This document shows positions 55,201 through 64,000 of a stretch of DNA of 64,000 bases, piece after piece. Below the pieces are notes generated by a model. It was not told the DNA's origin and made no database searches. It worked only from the letters and a program-made list of their open reading frames with translations. Source of the stretch: Lepus europaeus (lineage: Eukaryota > Chordata > Mammalia > Lagomorpha > Leporidae); the NCBI RefSeq assembly GCF_033115175.1, contig NC_084840.1:76647179-76711178 (forward strand), read 5' to 3'. A program made the position numbers and the translations under genes. Each line of letters opens with the position of its first letter. Positions within the stretch are counted from its first letter, which is position 1.

Positions 55201-56085
55201 TTGGTCAACTGGGGAAAGGCATCACTTTGTATTAACATGGGGGACAAAAAGGTGACCACAGTGTTGAGCAAAGAATTGGAAAATTAGAATAGGCATGCAG
55301 ATTTCTAGTTTGAGGAACGTTAAGCTCCAGTAGATTATTATTGGAAATCTATGGGGATACAGTCATTTGGCACTTGAGGCCTTGATCATAAGATTTCAAG
55401 TGTTTTGGGCGTTACTGTTGTTGAGTAACAACTATGTGCTAGGGCAGTCATATACTGAATATAAAGATAAAGGCTACTGCTATTATGTTCAGAAAAGAAA
55501 ATAAAGTAAACCAGATACTTTAAAGTGATTAAAATCCTTCATGTAAAGAAATCAGAAGATTTTGGATTAGACAATACTGAGGTAATTAGCAGCTAGAACA
55601 GGGATGGGGTAAGTATGGTGCTTTTAGTCGGAAATCTTTCCTCATCTGACAATGAAGCTGCTAATTAAAGGGCGAGAAGGAGCCATCCCTCTGATAGTTG
55701 AGGAAGAGGGAATGCCAGACTGCAGGATGGATTTCATTGGCCTAACCTTTAACTTTTAACATCAGGGAATGAGCAGTATGAATGAAGTGGGATATTCATC
55801 CTCATACATAGAAAAAAAATGCGTTTATAAATGCCTGCCATATTTTAGAAGCTAAATAAATAAATCTTTTTCTCTTCTTATAAAGTTTTGCTGTATTTTA
55901 AAAGATATTTGTTAATTGGGCAAGCATTGAATACAGTGCTTAATACATGTATTATTAGTATTAAAAATAAATTGTTTCTTAGTATCTTGTATTTTATTCA
56001 ACCATTTTCCTAACAGTAAAAACCTAACAAAAATATATTTAGAGGATAGGTATTCGATATATACCAGATAAGCTGTGATATATGT
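55201..56085. other. Non-coding, unassigned
   Basis: AT-rich. No gene or named repeat was recognised. Confidence 0.35.
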
Positions 56086-56089
56086 ACAA

Positions 56090-56740
56090 AAAGCTATGAA
56101 ACTATAAATCTCTGTTCCTCATAAAAGGAAGCAAATTTAAACCATTTTCATTAGTGAGTGTAGTCTGAGTATTTGATAGACAAATTCACCTGTACCCAAA
56201 CAAGTTCATTTAACTTTATAACTTGTTGTTTAAAATGTGGGGAAAATGAAAGCTAGAATACATTCCCACCCTGCAAAAAGCTTTCATCAATTCCATTAGG
56301 CAATGATACTTTTTCCAATTACAATTTATACATCACCTTCTGTACTATTTAATGTAGAATGATCACAAAATACAAGGTAAACAGTACTCTAGGTTGGGTA
56401 GCACATACTTTATATGACCATCAGAGACAGGCTAAAGCCACAGACCTGAAAATATTAGACCCAATAGCTAAATCACATTTCCCAAATCAATCATTCCTGG
56501 GCTCCACTCCAGGCACCCTGAGGGTCACGTGAGGTTATATGTTTTGGCAAATCAGAGAAATTGTAACCAGATCACAAAGAGCTATGAAACTATAAATCTC
56601 AGTTCTAGATACACCAAAAAAGAAAGTAAATTTAAGCTTTTTATTCTTAATGAGTAATAGCCTGATTTTTGATAGACAAATTCACTTGTTCTACATACAA
56701 GCACATTTAATTTTATAATTTGTTGTTTAAAATGTATTTA
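56090..56740 (+). repeat. Local direct duplication, two ~150-bp copies
   Basis: AGCTATGAAACTATAAATCT at 56,092 and 56,580 opens two similar segments. Both continue through TTTGATAGACAAATTCAC and end TTGTTGTTTAAAATGT at 56,238 and 56,735. The spacing is about 490 bp with moderate divergence. Confidence 0.75.
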
Positions 56741-56801
56741 GAGTAAAAGTTTTATCCTAAAGCTTTATTCATAATGCTGTCTATGCCTCAAGGAAGAAAT
56801 T

Positions 56802-57774
56802 TCTGGTATGGTATAAAATATTTAATTTTATCTGAACAACCAATAAGGTCAAATATTTTCAATCTCTACAAGAATAGTTGGCATGCATATCAGATAAGTG
56901 TCCCTGAGAAAAATTTGTTTTTAGACAAGATTTTTTCCCATAAATGCAAATGAAAGCAGTGTGAAATAAAGGGTTAGACTGTACTGCACAAACTGGATGA
57001 CAAGCACTGAAATGTGTAAGGTCTTTAGGAATCATAATGTGGCAAAAAGAAAGAAAAGCTTATTGATAAAGGGGAAATTTAGGGCCAAGTCTAAACAAAT
57101 GAGGTTACATTCACAGAACTGAAAGACAAAAAGGACAGCCTGGAGAAAAGTGGAGAGATGGAGAAATAGGTCCAATCAACTCCAAGTTTGATTAAATTCG
57201 ATGACAAGGTAGAAAAAGTGTATATCAACATAATTATTTGGAAATGAATATTCAGACAGCATGACTATTAATAACAAAATTTGGAAATAATCTGAATGTT
57301 CATCAATTGATGTGTGCATAATGCATAAAACAGAATTTTATTCTACCATACAAAAGAACATTATTTCACAATTAAAAAAAGGTATATTGATGGATGATAC
57401 ACCATGAATAGATCCTGAAAGCATGCTAAGTAAAAGAAACCAATCACAATGTCTGCATACAATGGGTCTCTATTTATACAATATGTCCAGGACAGGCAAC
57501 ATGGATTGTTGGTTTTGTAAGACTATGGAAGCTAGAGGTACTGAAGAGGTGATGGAAAAATGACACAGGTTTGCTTTTCAGGGTAATACAAATATCCCAA
57601 AATTAATTGTTGTAATGGTTACCCTGCTCTGGGAATACACTGCAGGATATTGAATTTCATTAGTATAAATGGGTGCACTCCATGGTTGTGAAATATATAA
57701 GGGTTTTTTGAAACTTTTTTGGAAAAATGGGTTTAAGAGATAAGTTAGCTTTGGTATTTTTAAATCAATGAATT
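56802..57774 (+). repeat. Duplicated block B
   Basis: It is similar along most of its length to 59,640-60,592: TTCTGGTATGGTATAAAATA/TATCTGGTAAGGCATAAAGT, GATGACAAGCACTGAAA/GATGACAAGTACTGAAA, GAAAAGCTTATTGATAAA/GAAAAGCTTATTAACAAA. It ends in an old L1 tail and the transposon arm AAATCAATGAATTTTTTAAT. Confidence 0.75.
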
Positions 57775-58091
57775 TTTTAATCTGACAGGCAGAGTTATAG
57801 ACAGTGAGAGAGAGAGAGAGAGAGACAGAGAGGTCTTCTTTCCATTGGTTCATTCCCCAAATGGCCACTATGGCTGGTGTTGTGCTAATCCAAAGCCAGG
57901 AGCCAGGTGCTTCTTCCTGGTCTCCCATGTGGGTGCAGGGGCTCAAGCACTTGGGCCATCCTCCACTGCCCTCCCAGGCCACAGCAGAGAGCTGGACTGG
58001 AAGAGGAGCAGCCGGGACTAGAACCAGTGCCCATATGGGATGCTGGCTCCGCAGGCGGAGGATTAACCAAGTGAGCCATGGTGCTGGCCCC
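57775..58091 (-). repeat. C-repeat SINE inside block B
   Basis: It runs from CTGACAGGCAGAGTTATAG to CATGGTGCTGGCCCC, inserted in the palindromic transposon at AATGAATTTTT. Confidence 0.93.
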
Positions 58092-58794
58092 AATTAATTT
58101 TTTTTTAAAAGTTCTACTTTCCCCTTGTACCCCAATACATAAGATTTAAAAAAAAAATTCCAAGGAAATGATGTATGTAGCTTTCTTTATTGTCTATTTT
58201 GGATGTACAAATTATGCATGATCAGAACATTTTGATGCATGTCTGTGTCTACGTATTTGTATGTGAATATGTGAATTGAAGAAGGAAATGTCTAATTTCT
58301 CAGATTGTATACTATATAAAATATTTGAATTTTGTAAAAAAAGATATGATGGAATTTCTACAGAAGTTACTCTGAAATACATGTAGTATACACAGATTCT
58401 GTTTTCAGTGACAGTTAAAATAAGAAATAAGAGAATTTGTTAGAGAACTCTACAAATTTTTATCTTCTAATTTCATCTGCAATGGATTACCACTAGATAT
58501 ATGGTTTAGTGGGGGGAAAACTCGCAAGTTCTTTGAGGAATGATATATAATGGTGACCTTTCCTAAAGGTGATTATTAGTTTAATAAAAAAATGTATAAG
58601 AAAACATGGCAGGCAGAATGAATGCCAGAGATAACAAGTTCATCAGAATCATAAAATCATACTAATACTACAGTGAAAATTAGCAAGAAAGATGTGTTTA
58701 CTGGAATTTTTACCCTAAGACACCTGTATTAAACTAACTCCAGAATTCCTATTGACGTGTTAAACACCATATTTACTTTTCTGTTGACATCACC
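58092..58794. other. Non-coding, AT-rich; possible 3' UTR of the orphan exon
   Basis: If the exon at 58,795 is real, this strand-minus stretch would be its 3' UTR. No clear strong AATAAA signal was settled on. Nothing else was recognised. Confidence 0.3.
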
Positions 58795-58926
58795 TCATTT
58801 CTTCATTATACCCTCTGTCTTCTTCTTTAACTTGTGGTTAAAATGTGCCACATCTTCCGGTGATGCCTCTGATTTATACTGTCTTTGGTGAAGGTCATCA
58901 TACTGCTGCAGTTGATTCACATCCAG
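58795..58926 (-). CDS. Orphan terminal coding exon, unknown gene
   Basis: On the minus strand GATACTAACAGGAATATATT ends in TTATCAG (58,932-58,927) and then 43 codons stay open to a TGA at 58,797-58,795. The peptide is LDVNQLQQYDDLHQRQYKSE followed by ASPEDVAHFNHKLKKKTEGI and MKK, hydrophilic and lysine-rich at the C-terminus. The perfect TACTAAC branch-point consensus and the coding-like codon pattern argue for a real or recently dead 3' exon. I do not recognise the family. No partner exons were found upstream to 64,000. Confidence 0.5.
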   Translation of the reverse strand: MDVNQLQQYDDLHQRQYKSEASPEDVAHFNHKLKKKTEGIMKK

Positions 58927-59287
58927 CTGATAAAAATATATTCCTGTTAGTATCTTAAAAATCACCATACTTTTAAACGATTGTTACATTTAGTTCAAAA
59001 GCATATACAACTGGTCCAATTTTTGTGATGGTTGACTTATGATTTTTCTTCTTTATGGTGGCACATAAATGATAACCATTCCATAGACACATACTTTGAA
59101 TGCTGACCTTTTGCTATGTATCCTCTTAGGATCTGGGCAGCAGCAGTGACTTACAGCTCTCAGACAATCACATAGGCTAAATGATCACAAGGCTAAATGA
59201 TCAACACTCTATGGAATATTGTGTTGCTAAGGCAGGTTGGTGAGAAGGTGAGGTTGTATTAAATGCATTTCTTAGAAAAGATTTACG
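58927..59287. other. Non-coding
   Basis: Intronic-looking on the minus strand. AGGCTAAATGATCA is repeated in tandem at 59,176-59,203. Confidence 0.35.
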
Positions 59288-59635
59288 TATGAGGCTCATG
59301 CTGTGGCATAATGAGTTAAGCTACTGCCTGTAATGTCAGCATCCTATATGGGTGCTTGTTTGAGTACCAGCTGCTCCACTTTCAATAAAACTCCTTGCTA
59401 ATGAGCCTGGGGAAACAGTGTAGGATGGCCCAAATGCTTAGGCCTCTGAACCAACTGGAAGACCCAGAAGAAGCTCCTAGCTCCTGGTTTCTGTCTGGCC
59501 AACCCCAGCCATTGCAGCCATTTGGGATGTGAAGTAGTGGATGGAAGATATCTCGCTCTCGCTCTCTCTCTGCCTCTGCATCTCTCTCTGCAATATTTCT
59601 GTTCAAACAAATAAATTCAAGTTTAATAAATAATG
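59288..59635 (+). repeat. C-repeat SINE, diverged
   Basis: A GAGGCTCATGCTGTGGC head and an ATATTTCTGTTCAAACAAAT end. Confidence 0.83.
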
Positions 59636-59639
59636 AATA

Positions 59640-60975
59640 TCTGGTAAGGCATAAAGTATTTACTTGTATCCTAACAATTAAGAAGCTAAAATATTTTCAA
59701 TACATGGATAGGTGGCATAAATATCAGATATTCTCCCCCAATGCAAATTAAATGTAGACAAGATTATTTCCCAAGAATAAAAATAAAAGCATTTTAAAAT
59801 TCAGGGTATTGTTCTATGCAAAGTAGATGACAAGTACTGAAAGGTATAGGTCTTTAAGAAACATAAGTGTCACAGAATGAAAAGCTTATTAACAAACGTA
59901 AATTGTGGGCTGGTCTGGATAAATTAGGCTTGATGAACAGAAATTTAAAAACAGAAGGACAGCATGAAGAAAGGTGGAAAAAAAAGGAATATAAACCCAA
60001 TTAACTCAGCATTTGATCAAACCCAATGACAAGGAAGGAAATAAAATCATGTCCACCCAGTAATGTGGAAATGAATGTTCATGGCAATATTAATGGTCAG
60101 CTGATGAATGGATAATTCATACAACAGAATTTTATTCTTCTAAAGAGTCTAACATTATCTGGCAATAAGAAAGGAGATTTGGGAGATGTCATTCTATGGA
60201 TAGATCATTAAAGTACTATATTAAGTAAAAGAAGCCAGTCATAAAGGGCTTCATATTGCAGGGCTCTGGCTCTAATTGTATGCAATGCCCTGAGCAGGCA
60301 GACCTTTGGAGACAAAACTGATAAATGGTTTTGTAGGACTAAGGAAGAAAGAGGGGATGAAAGGTTGATGAATAAATGATCCAGGGTTTCTTTGCAAGGT
60401 GATACAAATAGTCCAAAATTGATTGTGGTAGTGTTACCCAACTCCTGGAGCATACTGTGGACACTGTATTATACTAATTTGAATGGTGGAAGTCTATGGA
60501 ATATGAAATATATGAGAGTTATTTTAAAAGCTTGTACAAAAATAGCCTTGAGATATTACTTTGAAGGCAAACTGTTTAAAACCAATGAATAGGCCGGCAC
60601 CGCGGCTCACTAGGCTAATCCTCCGCCTTGGGGCGCCGGCACACCGGGTTCTAGTCCCGGTCGGGGCGCCGGATTCTGTCCCAGTTGCCCCTCTTCCAGG
60701 CCAGCTCTCTGCTGTGGCCAGGGAGTGCAGTGGAGGATGGCCCAAGTGCTTGGGCCCTGCACCCCATGGGAGACCAGGATAAGCACCTGGCTCCTGCCAT
60801 CGTATCAGCGCAGTGCGCTGGCCGCAGCGCACCTACCGCGGCGGCCATTGGAGGGTGAACCAACGGCAAAAGGAAGACCTTTTTCTCTCTCTCTCACTGT
60901 CCACTCTGCCTGTCAAAAAAAAAAGAATTTTTTTTTTCATAGTGCACATTTCCCATGAACTTTGTGAAGCCCCTC
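59640..60975 (+). repeat. Duplicated block C
   Basis: It is the paralogue of block B. After the SINE at 60,593-60,925 it shows the transposon's other arm, TTCATAGTGCACATTTCCCA and TGAACTTTGTGAAGCCCC, which also matches block A at 48,460-48,500. Confidence 0.75.
60593..60925 (+). repeat. Young C-repeat SINE inside block C
   Basis: It begins AGGCCGGCACCGCGGCTCAC and ends CTGCCTGTC plus an A tail, inserted at AATGAAT of the palindromic transposon. Confidence 0.95.
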
Positions 60976-61020
60976 TGTATCACTATGTATCAGTTTTTAA
61001 ACACCATGTGGCAGCATGAG

Positions 61021-61021
<1 letters not shown>

Positions 61022-61063
<42 letters not shown>

Positions 61064-61256
61064 CTCTAGTTGTCTCACTCTCTTGCCCTCACTCTCCCTC
61101 TCTCTCGGTGTTACTCCGAGTTTCAAATAAATAAATAAATATTAAAAAACATAGGCAGCCATTGGAAGGTGAACGAATGGCAAAGGAAGACCTTTCTCTC
61201 TGTCTCTCTCTCACTGTCCACTCTGCCTGTCAAAAACAAACAAACAAACAAACAAA
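61022..61256 (+). repeat. Two C-repeat SINE 3' ends in tandem with CT and AAAC microsatellites
   Basis: The first (61,022-61,152) is a 38-base CT run ending TTTCAAATAAATAAATAAAT. The second (61,155-61,256) is the young-type end, AAGGAAGACCTTTCTCTCTG through CTGCCTGTC, with an AAAC-repeat tail. Both lack heads. Confidence 0.85.
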
Positions 61257-64000
61257 TCTATACAAGATATAGATGAAAAATTATGTTGGAAAATAGAGAT
61301 TCTGAAGAGAAATCAAACCAAAATATTAGAAATGGAGAACACAATATAAAATTAAAAAAAATACAGCAGAAACCTTAACAACAGACTGTTGAGGCAGAAG
61401 AAAGAAAGAATATCTGAGTTGTAAGAAAACATCTCTGAACTATTGCAGACAAAAAGAAAGAAGAAAAATTAGAAAAACTAAAACCAGGGTTCAAGATTTA
61501 TGGGACATAATAACACATATGTCTTGGGAATTCCTGCAGGTGCAGAGAGACAGAATGGATTACAAGACCTATTCAGTGAAATAAAAACAGAAAAAATTCT
61601 CTAATTTGGAGAATGATAAGGACACCCACGTACAGGAAGTACATGGAAAACCTAATGGGTATGATCAGAAAATACCATCACCACAACACATTACTGCCAA
61701 AGTTTCAAATGTAAAACATAAAGATTCTAAAATTTACAATGAGAGAAACACCAGATTACCTTCAAAGGACCTCCAATTAGATGACAGCTGATTTCTCATT
61801 GGAAACCTGAAGGCTAAGAGAGAATGGAGAGACATAGTACGAGTGATAAAGAAAAAATACTGTTAACCAGAATACTGTTCCCAGAAAATCTTTCATTTAT
61901 AAATGAAAGTGAAATAAATACCTTAAAAAAAAACAAAGTTGAAAGAGTCCATCACAACTCATCCAGCCTTAAAGATGATACTTAAGCATGTACTACACCC
62001 AGAATCAGAGAAAGATAGGCATAATAATGAAACAGTTTGAACCTAGAAAATTGCCTAGTAAAAGAAAATCCAAAGCAAAAACAGGAATATTTAAGGGAAA
62101 GATGGCAGTATAAATTCATCACTTATCAATAATATCCTTGAATATAAATGGCCTAAATACCACAATTTATTTTTTAAAGATTTATTTATTTACTTATTTG
62201 AAAATCAGAGTTACACAGAGAGAGAAGAAGTGGCAGAGAGAGACAGAGAGAAGTCTTCCAGCTGCTTGTTCACTCCCCAATTGGCCTCAATGGCCAGAAA
62301 TGTGCCAATCTGAAGCCAGAAGCCAGGAACTTCTTCCAGGTCTGCCTTGCAGGTACGGGGGCCCAAAGACTTGGGACATCTTTTACTGCTTTCCCAGGCC
62401 ATAGAAGAGAGCTGGATCAGAAAGTAGAGTAGCCGGACTCAAATTGGTGCCCATATGGGATGCTGACACTACAGGCAGTGGCTTTACCGGCTACACCACA
62501 TCGGCAGCCCCTAAATTCTTCAATGTAAAGATCAGAGTGGCTGAATACATAAAAACAAAACCCATCTATGTGCTACCTATAAAAACACACTTCACCAACA
62601 GAGATAAAGACAGAAAATGAAAAAAAATGGATAAAGATATTCCATGCTAATGGAAAGAAAAACATGCATTATAATATCAGACAAAACAGACTCTAACACG
62701 AAAGCTGTTCAAAGCGACAAAGAAGGACATTATGTGATGATTAAGGGATCAATTCAAAAGGAATATGTGACTGTAGTATATGTAGATATACCCAATACCA
62801 GGGTGCCTGGCTATTTAAAACAAATGTCAATGCAACTAAAGGGAGACATAGAGTTTAATTAAATAATAAGGGGAACTACAACATCCCATTTTCATCAATG
62901 GATAGATTAACAAGACAGAAAATAAACAACAGGGCTAATCTACACTACAGACCAAATTGACCTGATCTCTACAGAACATTTCAGCCCACAGCTGCAGAAT
63001 ACACATTCTTTTCATCAGTGCATGATACTTTCTGTAGTATGGAACATTTGATAGGCCATAAAGCAGGGATAACAAATTCAAACAGAATCAATTCATATCA
63101 TATATCTTTTTATACCATTATGAAATGAAGCTGGAAATTAACTTAAGAAATTCTAGAAAATATGCAAAAACATGGAGATGAACAATATGTCCAGAATGAA
63201 AAATAGGTCATAGAAGAAAGCAAAAGAAAATCAAAAACTCCCAGAAATGAATGAAGATAACACGTCAAAACTTATGGGATACAGCAACAGCAGTGTTAGC
63301 AGGGAAGTTTATAGCAATTATTAACAACATCAAGAAATCAGGAAGACATCAGATAAAGGAACTAAAAATGCATCTCAAGGATCTAGAACAACAAGAACAA
63401 ATGAAATTCACAATAGCTAGGAGAAAAGAAATAATTCAATTAGAGAAGAAATAAACAAAATTGAAACCAAAAATGGTACAAAAGATCAGTGAAATGAAGA
63501 GCTGGTTTTTTGAAAAAATAAAATGCACACACCATTGGTCCAGCTAACCAAAAAAGTATAAGCCCCAAATTAATAAAAAATCAAAGGTGAAAAAAGGAGA
63601 TGTAACAATGGATAGTGCAGAAATAAAAATAATCATCAAGAATTATGACAAACAGCTATATGCCAACAAATTGGAAAATCTAGAAGAAGTGGAGAGATTC
63701 CTGGGCACACACAAAAACTTAGTCATAAAGACATAGAAAACCAAAATACATCAATAACAAAGATGGAGACTGAATCAGTTATAAGCAACCTCCCAACAGA
63801 GAAAAGCCTAGGGCTGGATGGTTCCACTGTGGAATTCTACCAAACATTTTAAGAACTAATTCCAATTCTTCTCAAACTATTCTACAATTGAAAGGAATGG
63901 AATCCTTCCCAGACTTCTACCATGGGGGCCAGTGTTATCCTATTTCCAACACCAGAAAAAGATACAAGGAAAGAGAACCACAGACCAATATCCCTGATGA
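61257..64000 (+). mobile_element. Decayed L1: ORF1 and ORF2 running off the window
   Basis: ORF1 is recognisable near 61,606-61,791 (QEVHGKPNGYDQ, VSNVKHKDSKIYNERN). ORF2 starts near 62,110 and runs through endonuclease sequence (ITTDQIDLIS-like at about 62,950) towards the RT domain (GLDGSTVEFYQTF-like at about 63,810; RPISL-like context at the very end). Many stops and frameshifts are present. A SINE splits it at 62,166-62,511. It is more diverged than the L1s at 32-36 kb. Confidence 0.85.
62166..62511 (-). repeat. C-repeat SINE inside L1 ORF2
   Basis: It runs from TTTTTTAAAGATTTATTTAT to ACACCACATCGGCAGCCCC. The L1 sequence reads across it (AAATGGCCTAAATACC before, CTAAATTCTTCAATG after), with CTAAAT as a short flank repeat. 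Confidence 0.92.

Overview
This window is gap-free nuclear DNA of a leporid mammal (rabbit or hare). The evidence is more than forty copies of the lagomorph C-repeat SINE (tRNA-like head with a pol III B box, CT-rich stretch, AAATAAAT or pure A tail), lagomorph-type LINE-1 fragments, and mammalian exons with GT-AG splice sites. There are no bacterial operons, CRISPR arrays, rRNA genes or free-standing tRNA genes. Assignments to gene families rest on recall of the human proteins and mRNAs; no database search was run.

Layout. (1) 1-670: two + strand exons of the 2-kinase domain of PFKFB3. The 57-nt exon normally between them and all later exons are missing. (2) 7.28-28.96 kb: ten minus-strand exons of FBH1 (FBXO18), the F-box/UvrD DNA helicase, in correct order with matching phases except at one gap. 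The exons between helicase motifs III and V, the 5' (F-box) exons and the 3'-terminal exon are absent, and the most upstream exon has an in-frame TAG. The introns are packed with SINEs and hold one L1 3' end. (3) 29-36.7 kb: old SINEs, then two head-to-tail L1 5' halves, both stopping early in ORF2. (4) 37.7-41.6 kb: a PPP2CA processed pseudogene (minus) that hosts an RPL3 processed pseudogene with a 5' inversion and a further unidentified 1-kb insertion. (5) 43.3-45.75 kb: a purine-rich degenerate tandem repeat with accidental long ORFs. (6) 47-61 kb: diverged duplicated blocks sharing an L1 tail plus a palindromic DNA transposon, a 5'-inverted L1 with a perfect 12-bp target duplication, and two orphan exon-like segments (51.06 and 58.8 kb). 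(7) 61.3-64 kb: a decayed L1 running off the window.

The two recognisable genes do not work together. PFKFB3 sets fructose-2,6-bisphosphate levels. FBH1 is a nuclear anti-recombinase helicase and SCF subunit. Both map to the same human chromosome band (10p15), but other genes lie between them there. Their fragmentary state, close convergent placement and the stop codon suggest a segmental-duplication relic or an assembly join rather than intact loci. I found no novel defence or signalling system. The most interesting material is the decay and duplication history.
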